A DNA stretch of 64,000 nt from Monoplex corrugatus (GCA_030674185.1 CM060306.1:44330483-44394482), one strand, 5' to 3'; positions 51,701 to 62,587 are shown, counted from the first letter of the stretch. Made by a program: numbers and translations. The notes: generated by a model from the sequence alone, not told the origin.

Positions 51701-54700
51701 AGTCTTATGATGTAATTCTGTGCCAAATTTCGTTATTCATCTTTGATCCGTCTTAAGTTCTGACAGTGTATGTCAAGGCCCTGTCAGACATTGATTTGAA
51801 AAATGGCAAAGAAAATGGCGTTTTCAACAGCGGATTATTGCAGCTACATCAAGGTACATGTCGCCCTCGGAGAGAATGCATCCGAAACACTTGCGGACAT
51901 GAGAGCTTTGGGACAACCTTCTACTCCTTCGAAAGCAACTGTGTTCAGATGGGTAAAAGACTTTGCAAGTGGCCAGGCCGGCACTGAAGACAACAGGGGG
52001 AAAATGCGAAAAAGCAAAAAGTGCGATGAAAAGTTAGTGGCTAGTGTGAGGCAATGGTTGATGCTGATTCAAGAGTCAGCCTGAAGAGATCGCTGATTGT
52101 CTGAGATTCATTCGTCGACTGCATCAAGGATCCTACGAAAATCAGCTTGGGAACAGGAAGGTGTCATCAAGATGGATCCCTCATATTTTGATGCCAGAAA
52201 ATAAGGGGGTAGGTTACGTTTCTGCCAAGATATGCTGAAAATTTATAAGAACTGCGACCCTAAGCGGCTGGATGAAATTGTGACAGGTGACGAAACCTGG
52301 GTGCACATGTATAAACCTCAGAGAAAGTCACAGAACAAGGCCTGGATTCCTAAAGGTGGGATTCCTCTTCAAATCGCTCATCGTCAGCGTTCGCAAAAGA
52401 AAGTGTTATACACCATCTTTTTCAACACAAAGGGGATCGTGCTACAGAAACCATGCAAACAAGGAAGACCATCGCCGGAAAGTTCTACAGAGACTCAGTA
52501 CTGTTTGACATCAAGAAGTTTTATGCAACTTTCCGACCAACTGCAGGCATGAAAGGAATCAAGATTCTTCATGATAACACACCTGCTCACAAGTCAAGGC
52601 TCGTACGAGAATACCTTGCAACCTGAGAACATCCATACTTTGCCACACCCTGCTTACTCCCTAGACCTTCCACCCTGTGACTTTTACCTGTTTCCCACAT
52701 CTGAGAAAACCACAGGCAGGAAGAAGTTTCAAGTGCCGAGCAGCCTTGGGAACGGCGGTTTTCCAGTGTCTGTCACATATACCCAAAGAAGCCTACAGAG
52801 TGGCATTTCCACAGTGGATTGAGCGAATGCAGAAGTGTGTGGCAGCAGAAGGTGATTACTTGGAACAGATGAAATGAATAATTTTTTTTGCTGGTGACTC
52901 TTTGAGTATAAGTTCGTTGGTCTCATTCTACTGGAAAGTACCCTCGTATCTGGATGACTGCATACAAGATTTTTTGTTGCTGTTCAGGTTTTGAGAAGCT
53001 TGCACAGCCACAGGTAGAGTGCATGCCCCCTGATCCACATAATCTATCCCAGACCCAAGCCTGTCTTTCAATGAAAGAGCCAATCAACCAAAAACTTTTA
53101 ACATTTGCATCCACCTGTGACTGGGCACCTGACCCTGTTAAAGGCAGGGACACTGAACTTGTGGCACATTTCAACAAGCTGCAAGTTTTACTGTATCGTT
53201 TCAGATTTTAATCCTTTCCCATTTGCAGATTCTGCTCAGAAACTCTTCCTAGTATTCAGAGATTTCCGAAAGCGTGTGAATGAAAAGGTCAGATGCTGAC
53301 CGATATCTTGTAAATGAGGCGATGTGGTAGTCAAACTCAGTATCATTCTTTCATTGGTTAATCCTGACTTTCGGTGAAACTTCATTCATGAGGTGTGTGT
53401 AACCCCTAGTGCTTAGAGCGTGATGGAAATTCCCACCAGGCCCTAAGTGACAGGCGGCGGGCTGCGGCGGGTGTAAATAATAAGCTGGGTTTCCCGGTCG
53501 GCGGGCTGCGGCGGGATAAAATGGGAAAGGGTTAAGCTTAACCCTCTTGGTCCTATTTCAACATATTTTTTCCATGTTCAAAAACAGTAAAATACATATT
53601 TGTTAGTCACTTGTATTTAATCTGTAGAAACACATTGTATAGAAAACTATTCATATCATCACAAAGCTGAAATACACAACAGAAACCCAGAGTCACCTGT
53701 ATTTTTGGTTGCTTCTAGTTCATCCAGCTTGGCATAACATGGAGATTCTGATTCTGCAAAAGAAAGTTTTGTTTATATAAAAAAAAAAAAAGCAAATCCA
53801 CACTTTACACGACAGCATGACTTTCTCCACACATACACACAAACTACAACTATAATTACTTCTTTTTGTCATAAAGAAAATATATTCATAAAACACACCA
53901 GTTGCCATGGAGTAGCGGTTAGCGCAATGACTACTGACTGGAACGTTGTAGATTCGAATCCCTATCAGCCATGTCAAAATCACAGTTTTTCAGCTCCAAC
54001 AGGCCCCTACCAAGTTGAGCATATTATGTTCTCATTGGAAAGACAGGGACCATACAGTTGAGTCTCATCCACTTTCCTGACCAAAATGCATGTCTGTATC
54101 TCTCAGGCCTGGTTGATAGATACCTATGGATAGTCGCTCAAATTATGATGCAGTAAGCGTAAAGTATAGCACTCAAACCATATACAGAACCAGGTAGCTC
54201 AGAACCAATACAGGATATTATTATGACATCTATAGCACTCAAACAAATGATCATTTGTCCCCATTGTCATCATTATCACATCACCATAAAAAATGTTCCA
54301 GTATCTGTGGCCATTAAGACGTCACTGACAAAGGGGAGGAAAAAGAAAGGTGAACACAATGAACTACCACAGCACAATGATACAACAAACCACAAAACAA
54401 ACAAACATACAAACAAAAAAACAAAAAAACACCTCAAAACAAAACAAAACAAACAAACAAAAAAGAAACAAACAAAATTATCCAATAGTTTTACAGTTTT
54501 TCAAAAAGTTTGACACACCTGACCTACATTTTCAGAGTAACTCAAATTTCACGTAGAATTAGTCCCTTTCCTACTTCTCTTCACATGCATATGTAAGGAC
54601 TTTGGTATTGCCAAAGTTTGTTGACATATCCTATATATCATAGAACAGAATTAATGTTTTACTCAACATTCCAAAAATACTGATAGCTAAGTCAGATGAT

Positions 54701-57700
54701 TTAACTGCTGTGAATGTCCTTTCTTTCCTGTATATGACAAGCTCAGACACTTCTATCAGCACTAGCACTATTCGAAAACCTTAGGCAGGTTTTTGTGAAC
54801 TAAATCAAATTGCATGGCAGCTAATGGCAGAGCCAAAAAGTAGTTCTTCTGGAGTTTGGAGTTTGTTTAAGACAGCACTCATCAAACTCTGATGATTCCA
54901 TAAGCACTCCACCCAAACCTGCCAGCAGTCACCTGGCAGACTTCCTGAGCCTGCGCAAAACCCTATGTACAGGCAAGGTTTCTGGATATCAACAGTGGTA
55001 ACGAGGATTTTAGCCATGACAAAAGCTGAACTTTGTGTATTCAGTGCCAATGACCCCGATTTAGATCTGCACAGATCACAGCCTGATGATGATTCTGATG
55101 ACAATTACCAGCTTCTGCCATGTACTTGTACAAAAACCTGGTTCAGTAAATGCAAATTGCATTATTGCAAAAGAAATCTTTATTCATTTCTGTTTCATTT
55201 GATTTATACTTTAATGGTGTTGTCTGCAATAGTTTTAGAGAAGTATGTGAACAAATGCTGTAGGCTTGTATTTTCAGTTTTCTTGGAAATTTTCTCAGAA
55301 TATTTGTAGCCAAACATATTGGCAGCAAACAGATTAAACAGAATTTAATATAGTTAAATGAACAGGTGCCCAAGAGCAATGTTGAGGAAAAATCCATAAT
55401 CATCAGTTTTATGCTTTCTGCTTCTGTGATTGATAGAATGAAATACCTGTTTGTCAGAAAGACAGATTTACTAGATAGTTTGACACATCTGAGCTGTATG
55501 TACAGATTCACTTGAATTTCACAAAGAATTACGACAGAATGGCACAGCATGGTCTACCACTGACCCTTTTGTGGGAAACAGCAACACCACTCCTTGTGGG
55601 ACAGCACACTGTCTCTGTTCTTGTCACATGTCAGGAGGTAAGGATGCAGGCAAGGCTCCATATCGTTACTGTCAATCACTTTCACTTCTGATTTGCTCAA
55701 GGAATGACTCTTGTCTGTGTCGATCTGATGGAACTCCCACATGACAGAACGCAGACATTTGCACTGTCCATCTGTAACACATGAACAAGAATGAAAAAAA
55801 AAATTACTCTTGCCATAGTTGAAAATATTACAAGATTATGCTTGATTTATAAAGCGTATGCTCTGAAACGTAGACACGACAAACACTCAAATATGATTAA
55901 TGAGTAGTAGACAATATTCAAAGGTAATAACAAAAGCCAAAGAAACAACTTTCAGAGTGAAAAGCAACATTCCCTGAAAACTTAGTGAGTGTAGCTGTCG
56001 ATAAGATAGGGCAGAGACATAAATGATGTATACAGACACTGGCAACCACATGGTTTCATTAGTGACCACTGTCTTGGCTGACTGTATTCTGGCAGTGGTT
56101 AACCAAAACAAGAACACAGCAAGCAATAGACCTAACTGATTCTCTCCCCATGTTTCTGGAGGGTTTGTAGGTTGTAGCTTCTTCAACTGGAATTCACTGC
56201 ACATGGACAATTCTATACATGCCCCAAGCAAATCTGTCAGGAATTATCTGGCAGACTCCCTGAATCTGTGCAAAACCCTCTGCACTGGTAAGGTCTTGAA
56301 ATGGGGTTGGAGAAGAGCTAAGAAACAAGCTGACACCACCAGAATGATGGGTAAAATATGCACAAAGAGGCTGGGTTTTAATAATGTTGACTGGGATCGA
56401 ACTAAAAATATTGGATCCCGAATTGATGGATCTATATAAAAACAAAAACAAAACAAAAACAACAGTTCTGTTTCTGGAAAAGATGGAAAAAATTGTTTGC
56501 TTACATCACCCTCCATCCTATACTGTTAGTGTTATTTTTGTTTAAAGCCCAACCGAACGTGTACAGCCATATCAGGGCTATAACTGTTTTAAAACATACA
56601 CAAAACTTCAACAGGAAAAGAAAATTAAGCACACATATCAATGCATTCGTGCACACAATCCAAGGAGATGTCCCTGCCACTGACCACTCCATATCATACT
56701 TGAATACTTGTCTCGACAGCAAAGAAAAGAAACAAGACAGTCTTGCTGGAGGCAGACACAAGAAGATCATTCATATGGAAGATTAGGAATAGACAGGCAA
56801 CATTTACAGGCCATCATGTTATGAGGAAAGGGGAATTGGAGCAACTGGTCACAACAGTAAAGCTGGAGGGAAAGAGAGCACCAGGCAGACCCAGGGGAAA
56901 AATACTGGATGGACTTGCAGAGTGGCTGAAGACAGAGAGGGTGGAAGAGGTGCTTGTGGCAACAAGGGATAGAAACAGATGGAAGGCAATGATCGCCAAC
57001 GCCATGTGGCAAGGCACTTGATGATGATGATGATGACTTGAATACAAATTTAAACACAAGGAAAGACATCAAAACATATACAAAAATGGTCCTAAATGAC
57101 CAAAAATTACTTGAGCACATCTCATTTCCCTAGAGCCAAAAATGCACTCGATACATGCACCCAATTATCAATCCTCAAAAAGAAAGTATGTAAGACTTTA
57201 CTGAACACATACAGGTGAACGGGCCAGCAAGGCAGAAAATGATAGGAAGAAATGACAAAAAGCAAAGAAACTAACTGGATATGTGTCTTAAAATTTAGGA
57301 GCAGAAACATAGATGCACATTCAAGACAATTCATAGAATATTCAGCTTCAATACACAAACAAGAAACAAGACCACCACCACCAACAACCCAACCCCAATG
57401 CAAACCAGAGTTATTCGTACCATCTTCTCTGAGCTCCTTCTTGACAGACAAATGCCTGTGAGGTTTGTGACCATGATGGTGGTGTAGCCTGCCATGCAGC
57501 AGATGGAACCATCCCGTCAGTCGTCGACGCATTTCATCAAGGGCAGCACTGTCGCACGTTGTTGTTGTTGTTTCTTGTCACACAGAAAAAAATTTCATAG
57601 ATATTTTATTGACAATTGTAGCCACATGCTACGATAAAACAGTGAATCAAAAGTAAGGCTATATAAGGTAAACAGTATTTTCAAGATGACCTTTACCCTA

Positions 57701-60700
57701 AGAGTAGTTACCCCGCCTAAATAATATTTGAAATAACAGAAAAAATTTAAAGAGATTGCTAAAATGCCAGACAAATAATATCTGCACCACTATTTTTGCA
57801 GAAAACTAGGTTTCTCTTAGTGCTAATGTTACTGAGGTAGTTTCCTGATAATTACATTTTTACCCTTTGACAGCTTCATACCGTTCAAATTCCTGACTAT
57901 GCAAACAGAGACAATGAAAAAAAAAAACAACCCAGCAACAAGCAACATCCACCAACCTCTTATGGCTTGAAAGCTGCTCTGTTTTAAAACTACTGGGAAA
58001 AGGCCAAACTTCAGTACTAAAGAAACCTGTAAACATATGCTGTGCCTCTGCAAATCATTTATCCTCACTTTATATCTTTCAAACTGATGAAACAAAGAAA
58101 TAAATGAACATGAACAGATACAATATCTAACCAAACTTGAGCAATATCAATGTGCAATGTAGTACTGAACAAAACTATAAATTCTGGGCATCACATACAC
58201 TGTTCAAAATCACAAACCTGACTCAAAGTAAATCTTCTCAGCATCACATAAACTTTTGAAAACGACAAACCTGGGCCACAACTTGTTTCGACTTCCCAGA
58301 ACTTGATGCGTTCTAAATGTTTAAATCATTTTAATTTTATATAAGTTCTCATAAAAACACTGACACAATTTTAATGTTAAGAGTGCCTCTAGGAGACTGA
58401 AACCATGTTTCTGGGCCCTTGATTGCTAGATGAGATGCACAAAATCTTATAGGAATAAAAACAAACAAAAACAACAACAAAACACTCTACATCAGGTGTA
58501 TGCTGTATGTGCACCAGTACATATATGATATGTGCACATTATGTTATATGTAAACAACAAAAAAAGAAAAGCCAAAAAACATGATGATTGTAAAACAACT
58601 GTGTCTTTTACATGTTTGACAAACTTATCAATAAAGAAAATGACACTTACGAGAGTTGATTACGTAATTATCCCCTGCCTTCGGATGATGACTGGTCGTG
58701 GTCTTATGGTGATGTTTTCCAGGCTGATGAACATTGAAAAAAAAAATCATGCCTTAATATAATAAATATTTTTCATTGCACATATAAAACATATTCAATA
58801 TGTGCTAGCAAAAATGTATTCAATGTGTATTATAGCATGAAGACTGTTTCCTAGCTTTGACATAAAAACTGAGGAAAAAAATCTCCCACCTGCACAACTG
58901 GTTAGGACAAAGATAAATTTTCAACGTTTCATATAAAGAATAATCTATTCCACTGACAAAAACTTTGGAAGGAGACTGAAAAATTGTGATGGCACGAACC
59001 AGTAGACCTTGCAGGTCAGAGATTTATTTGTCATATTCCATAAGTGTAATCATTATTGTGCACTGTAAATAAATGAAAAAACAGCAAATGCCTTATTTTC
59101 CCGTACATAACATACTGTAGTATGACAAAGAAATCATCAATAAATAATCACTCTAAATGAAAGCAATGCTTTAACCCACTGCCTCATCAACATATTCATC
59201 AGCTTCTTGTTAACTGTATGACTCCCTCATACCATTCAACAGCTTCCGATTAACCCTTTGACTTTCCCAGCCTATTCATCAGCCACCTGTTAATCTGTAG
59301 ACTCCCTTCAGCCTATATCCCTTTGACTCCCTCAGCCTATTCACCCGCTTCTTGGTAAACCATTGACACCCCCTTCAGCCTATAGCCTTTGGCTACCTCA
59401 GCCAATTCATCAGCTTCCTGGTAAACCAATGATTCCCCCTTCAGCCTATAAGCCATGAGCTACCTCAGCCAATTCACCAGCTTCCTGGTAAACCATTGAC
59501 TCCCCCTTCAGTCTATAAGCCTTTTCTCAGCCTATTCACTAGCTTCTTGGTAAACCATTGACTCCCCCTTCAGCCTATAACCCTTTTGACTCTCAGTATA
59601 TTCACCAGCTTCCTGTTAACCCTTCGCCTCCTTCAGCCTATTCACCAGCTTTCTGTTCAGAATTTAGGCAGAAATGTAAAGACAGCACACTCAAGAATTT
59701 AGGCAGAAATGTAAAAACAGCATACTCAAGAATTTAGGCAGAAGTGTAAAAACAGCATACTCAAAGTGAAAATACAAACAATTGATACTTCACACACACA
59801 AGCACATAAGTGCATACATACACCCATACATGCCCACACACACATGCAATTTTTCCTTCCCGTTTCTACAAACCTTAGGTTTCAAACCAAGGAAATGATG
59901 TACAGTCTTCTGTTGCAGAACTTGGTCATTTGCAGAGGTTTCTCTGTCATTGTAAGGAGTTTTGTGATGGCTCACCACACTGATGTGGACATTATGTGGG
60001 GGGTCAGGTGCAGCATCACGGAGCATATTGTGTGGAGGAGGGTCCACCTCATTCAGATCTTCCTCTGCTTGTTCTTTCATCTCATGATAGTGCTTGAACA
60101 GGCGGGTACTGTACCACAAATAACATTGCTGGTTCATTGTGAGACATGCACAAATGACATATACAGACACACACATACACACACAGAGAAGGTAATAGCA
60201 TGATTCCACCCCAGCTGCAACTGTGACCTACAGATCTACATGCCGTATCACAGTATACAAAACAGTGAAAGATTCTATATAATACCTGTACAGTTTCAAA
60301 CCAGTTTCTTTGATAAGAAAATTAGACACTACAGATGGAGAAAAAGTCTCATGACAACATGCCTGAGTGTTCACCTGAAGGCATGGATGCAGTGTTGGAT
60401 GGGTTGTGGACAGAGACCCTTTCCTATAAAATACAGAACAAACCCCTTTTGCTGCTATAAAAGTTACCTTTTCCTATAAAATACAGAACAAAACCCTTTT
60501 GCTGCTATAAAAGTTAACAACTAGACATAAAGCAGGGATGTCTAACGCTCTGTAACAGACACAAAGGCAAACAGTAACACTGAAGCTCTATTCTCTCTCT
60601 ATGCTTGAAAACTGACAGCTGGCAGACATAAGTGGAATGCAAATGAAATTCCCCAAGCATAATAAAAATCCTTTTGAACAAGTTTCAAATTCTGATAAAA

Positions 60701-61872
60701 AAAAAAAAAAGCACTGAACAAAAAGAAGCATCTCACCTTTCTTTCAAGTGATGTTTTCTGAACGCAGGTGGGTTGTTTGTCTGGTCCCTTGATGCAGATC
60801 TCTCCAGGGTGTCGGCACTTGCACCCTGTCACTGCAAAATCATGCTAACATGTAGGTATTAACCATATGCTGTACAGCCATCCAGCTTATTTTGCTTTTT
60901 TTACTGCAAACTTCAAAATAACAGATTTTCATCCTGAGGAAGAGAAGTTTCATTCATGGCCATGTGATGGAAGATGATCCACAATTATCATGATAGATAC
61001 CTTAAGCATCTATGAACCAGTGAGATGTTCAGATTCTATCTATCTAACTTGTGGTTTCTATTGCCCCTCCTTTTTTTTCTCTTTTTGTTGTTGCCACCCC
61101 ATCTTATACACAGTAGGAGGGCACTAGTTTCAGCTTTCCAACATACCTCTAAATCTGCAAAAAAATGAGGTCACTAAAAGAGCAAGGCCCACAGAATCTG
61201 AAACAATTTTTCACAATGCGATGATGATGAGAATAAGGATTGTGATGATGTTAAGGAATTCAATTTCAGACTGAAAATGCATGACATGGCTTTACTCCAC
61301 TTTTAGTTTTAGTTTCATAAAATATCCTGATATCAACCAGGCCTGAGAGATACAGACGCCTGTGGTGATGGTAAAAAAAAAATCTGAGCAACACAAAATA
61401 AAGTGGATGATACTTGACTATGTGGTCCCAGTTTCCCAACGAACCTAAAGTATCCTCAAATCTGGATAGGAGTTGATCAGGGCTGAAAAAACGTCTATCC
61501 TTACATCCAGCATCACTGAAGCAAAATGTACACAACAATGAAATATGTATCTCTATCAGTAAGAACCACCCAATACAAATTCTCAGTTGAAAACCCCACT
61601 CACCCACCCAAACAAAAGAAAGAAAGAAAAAAAACCCCAGCAACAACAACAACAACAACAAAAACAGTATCAGACTATCAGAGTTTTCCAGATCTGACAG
61701 AAGTGTGTCAATATCCGAGTAAGACTAAAAATGAGATGTACTGATCAATATGGGTGACTAAGATAAAAGCCCCTTGCACAAATATAAAAGCAACCCTAAT
61801 TATGGCAATACAAGTAATGAAGCCTCAAATACCTTCAGGCACGTTCAACCAGCCAATCTTCTTTGTGTGAAT
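48757..61872 (-). CDS. SPOCK: Testican/SPOCK-like secreted calcium-binding proteoglycan-family protein (5' partial, one frameshift)
   Basis: Extracellular matrix protein family of testicans and fly Cow. Exons found, in order: 61833-61872, 60737-60831, 59874-60128, 58651-58723, 57421-57573, 55565-55771, 53697-53753, 50329-50474, 48757-48797. All eight junctions agree in phase. Segments: follistatin-like CKCRHPGEICIKG; acidic linker; two histidine-rich stretches; EC-domain helix RRRLTGWFHLLHG; two canonical EF-hand loops (DTDKSHSLSKSE and DKNRDSVLSHKE); then EWCCCF and thyroglobulin type-1 with CWCV. The last exon gives a short tail, not the acidic tail of vertebrate testicans. No Kazal module (VCGSDG-type) was found. 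The signal-peptide exon was not found and may lie beyond the window. The thyroglobulin exon is one base short (see its entry). Confidence 0.85.
49045..49400. repeat. Tandem repeat, about 60-bp units (array A)
   Basis: Six units resembling AAAAGTACTATAAATATCTG, CTTAAGAAAAGAACAGTGAT and TCACAAAATG. Directly precedes array B of unrelated sequence. Confidence 0.85.
49440..49915. repeat. Tandem repeat, about 55-60-bp units (array B)
   Basis: About eight units resembling CCCTTTTGCATTTGAATTCT, GGATTGTTAAATGCTCTCTA and GTAACTTTTCTCC. Same period as array A but different sequence. Confidence 0.85.
50329..50474 (-). CDS. SPOCK: Testican-like gene, thyroglobulin type-1 exon with a one-base deficit
   Basis: Acceptor TTCCAG and donor TGTG|GTAAGT. 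The first part reads EKYIPSCD and the rest, in another frame, reads EGYYHKEQCMGEAPSTQT then CWCVTPEGSEITGTR. Both are clear thyroglobulin type-1 blocks (IP-x-C ... G-x-Y-x-x-x-Q-C ... CWCV), so at about 50,448-50,452 (GACGTGAAG on the minus strand) the exon is one base shorter than the frame requires (146 rather than 147 nt). Read literally, the product changes frame and runs on through the next exon. An AG at GTGAAG would allow a shorter in-frame exon lacking the IPSC part. Confidence 0.85.
50585..51335 (+). pseudogene. 3' part of an RTE-like non-LTR element
   Basis: Fragments KGLELNSRKTEVMMISEKQE, FKYLETVISSDGRCTSK, MYGCEAWTVSKQSQSKIEAV and WFLRRMLRVPWTAKKTNETV, then a region ending GCACC-TGATGATGATGATG, the 3' (GAT)n tail. 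Several frame changes. It lies within about 110 bp of the thyroglobulin exon. Confidence 0.82.
51613..52946 (+). mobile_element. mariner-family transposon, degenerate, with both terminal repeats
   Basis: TGAGGGTACTTTCCAGTAGA at the left and its complement at the right (28 of 29 matching by eye), flanked by TA (51611-51612 and 52947-52948). Length 1,334 bp is normal for the family. Lies in the intron between testican-like exons at 53.7 and 50.4 kb. Confidence 0.9.
51803..52877 (+). pseudogene. mariner transposase remnant
   Basis: Fragments in three frames: MAFSTADYCSYIKVHVALGE and ATVFRWVKDFASGQAGTEDN (DNA-binding part), then VTGDETWVHMYKP with the first catalytic D (about 52,289), ILHDNTPAHKSRLVREYLAT with the second (about 52,573), and YSLDLPPCDFYLF with the third (about 52,679). 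At least three frame breaks and several stops; non-functional. Confidence 0.88.
53697..53753 (-). CDS. SPOCK: Testican-like gene, EC-to-thyroglobulin linker
   Basis: 57 nt, acceptor TTTTGCAG, donor ACAG|GTGACT, phase 1 to 1, encoding ESESPCYAKLDELEATKNT. It corresponds to the 'PC-x-x-E/L...' segment that leads into the thyroglobulin domain in testicans. Confidence 0.85.
53905..54180 (+). mobile_element. tRNA-derived SINE, near complete
   Basis: Head CATGGAGTAGCGGTTAGCGC and box B AGATTCGAATCCC, body GACCATACAGTTGAGTCTCA, tail GTATCTCTCAGGCCTGGTTG and GCAGTAAGCGTAAAGTATAG. Same family as at 27.4 kb. Lies in an intron of the testican-like gene. Confidence 0.8.
54890..54985. repeat. Dispersed short repeat, copy 2
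   Basis: CACTCCACCCAAACCTGCCA ... CCTGGCAGACTTCCTGAGCC TGCGCAAAACCCT. Confidence 0.6.
55565..55771 (-). CDS. SPOCK: Testican-like gene, EF-hand pair (EC domain)
   Basis: 207 nt, acceptor TGTTACAG, donor AAGG|GTCAGT, phase 1 to 1. It encodes CKCLRSVMWEFHQIDTDKSH..., then MEPCLHPYLLTCDKNRDSVL..., then KEWCCCF. Both EF-hand loops keep acidic or polar ligands at 1, 3, 5 and 12. The 'EPC-x-P-L...CD' and 'EWC-C-F' cysteines match SPARC/testican EC domains. Confidence 0.93.
56210..56290. repeat. Dispersed short repeat, copy 3
   Basis: ATGCCCCAAGCAAATCTGTC AGGAATTATCTGGCAGACTC CCTGAATCTGTGCAAAACCC; closest to copy 2. Confidence 0.6.
56540..57260. repeat. Dispersed repeat, copy B, interrupted by an RTE fragment
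   Basis: Collinear with 44,640-45,130 except for about 300 bp of RTE-like 3' fragment (56,740-57,040) placed in the middle. Confidence 0.75.
56740..57040 (+). pseudogene. 3' end fragment of the RTE-like family
   Basis: LLEADTRRSFIWKIRNRQAT, GKRAPGRPRGKILDGLAEWL and a (GATGAT) tail. Homologous to 51,030-51,330. Inserted inside a repeat shared with 44.6-45.1 kb. Confidence 0.82.
57421..57573 (-). CDS. SPOCK: Testican-like gene, start of EC domain
   Basis: 153 nt, acceptor GTGACAAG, donor GATG|GTACGA, phase 1 to 1. It encodes TTTTTCDSAALDEMRRRLTG, then WFHLLHGRLHHHHGHKPHRH and a basic/acidic end. 'C-x-x-x-x-L-x-x-x-x-x-R-L-x-x-W-F' corresponds to the opening of the testican EC domain. The acceptor was chosen because it is the one giving the right phase and keeping the family cysteine. 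Confidence 0.78.
58651..58723 (-). CDS. SPOCK: Testican-like gene, histidine-rich exon
   Basis: 73 nt, acceptor TTCATCAG, donor CTC|GTAAGT, phase 0 to 1. It encodes PGKHHHKTTTSHHPKAGDNY and then VINS. Five histidines in 13 residues. The other two frames are closed. Confidence 0.72.
59172..59657. repeat. Minisatellite of about 60-70-bp units resembling MITE arms
   Basis: At least seven imperfect units of the type AACCATTGACTCCCCCTTCA-GCCTAT...TTCACCAGCTTCCTG. Each unit resembles one arm of the TTAA MITE (CCCTTTGACTCCC...CCACCAGCTTCCTG), suggesting tandem amplification of an arm. Lies in an intron of the testican-like gene. Confidence 0.7.
59660..59763. repeat. Three tandem copies of a 36-37-bp unit
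   Basis: Unit AGAATTTAGGCAGAAATGTA followed by AAAACAGCATACTCA, repeated three times with few changes, directly abutting the minisatellite at 59.2-59.66 kb. Confidence 0.85.
59874..60128 (-). CDS. SPOCK: Testican-like gene, acidic linker exon
   Basis: 255 nt, phase 0 to 0. Acceptor AACCAG is weak (a short pyrimidine tract) and donor AAG|GTTTGT is non-optimal. It encodes YSTRLFKHYHEMKEQAEEDL and ends FLGLKPK. No Kazal cysteine pattern. The 5' boundary could instead be the AG at TACAG 20 bp downstream, which would shift the phase. Confidence 0.62.
60737..60831 (-). CDS. SPOCK: Testican-like gene, follistatin-like cysteine exon
   Basis: 95 nt, acceptor TTTGCAG, donor AAG|GTGAGA, phase 1 to 0. 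It encodes TGCKCRHPGEICIKGPDKQP followed by TCVQKTSLERK. The C-x-C-x5-C-x9-C spacing resembles the N-terminal half of the follistatin-like domain in testicans (PCLKVKCSPHKVC-type). Confidence 0.82.
61313..61493 (-). mobile_element. tRNA-derived SINE body and tail (headless)
   Basis: On the minus strand TTTTTCAGCCCTGATCAACT, CTCCTATCCAG, GGTTCGTTGGGAAACTGGGA and GTATCTCTCAGGCCTGGTTG follow in the same order as in the 27.4-kb copy. It creates a coding-like open frame (see rejected). Confidence 0.75.
61833..61872 (-). CDS. SPOCK: Testican-like gene, first recognised coding exon
   Basis: 40 nt, acceptor GTTGCAG, donor GAAG|GTATTT, phase 0 to 1, encoding IHTKKIGWLNVPE. The other two frames contain stops. 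It is supported mainly by its phase fit to the next exon. An exon carrying a signal peptide should lie upstream but was not found before the window edge. Confidence 0.6.
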
Positions 61873-61915
61873 CTGCAACACAGAGAAATAACAAGAACTG
61901 GTTAAATAACACAAG

Positions 61916-61919
<4 letters not shown>

Positions 61920-62012
<93 letters not shown>

Positions 62013-62024
62013 ATGTGCGTGTGT

Positions 62025-62065
<41 letters not shown>

Positions 62066-62215
62066 GTGTGTGCGTGCGTGTGTGTGTGTGTGTGTGTGTA
62101 TGTGTGTGCGTATGTGTGTGCGTTGTGTGTGTGTGTGTGTGTGTGCTGTGTGGTGTGTGGTGGTGGTGGTGTGAGTGAGTGCTGCGTGCGTGCGTGTGTG
62201 TGTGTGTGTGAGTGC
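61920..62215. repeat. (GT)n microsatellite, about 300 bp
   Basis: Longest GT tract in the window, interrupted by GCATGTGCGT, GTGCTGTG and (GGT)n. Confidence 0.98.
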
Positions 62216-62584
62216 GTGTCAATTTGTAACTGTGAGAAAAGATAAAAACTGAAGCAAGAAAAACATCTCAATTAAAAGGTTAATGACTGCAATGACAATG
62301 ACAATGACAATGATGATGCCAATGGCAATGATGCTTTATTCTCAAACCGTAGAAGCTGTTGCCTAAAAAACATTTTTGAAACTACTTACTGCTAAATGAG
62401 AACACTGAAGAGGACAAGGACACTGATGAAGACAATGACAATGACAATGAATCAATACTCTTAGCTTCATTTCAGCTACCACTAGATACAAGGCACTCTG
62501 AGTTGTTCCATTGTGTTGTTCAAAAGAGCACAAGAGAAGGAAAAGGTGCAGAAGAAACAGAAATAAAAAAGATAAAAAAAGAAG

Positions 62585-62587
<3 letters not shown>

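Noticed and set aside
60375..60423. A 49-nt segment with good acceptor (TTTTATAG) and donor (CAG|GTGAAC) between testican-like exons
   Set aside because: Phase 0 in, phase 1 out cannot join the next exon at 60,128 without a frameshift, and it has no family motif.
61375..61510. An open frame with DAGCKDRRFFSPDQLLSRFE resembling an exon of the testican-like gene
   Set aside because: The sequence is the body of a tRNA-derived SINE: the same words in the same order occur at 27.4 kb, and phase with the flanking exons does not fit.
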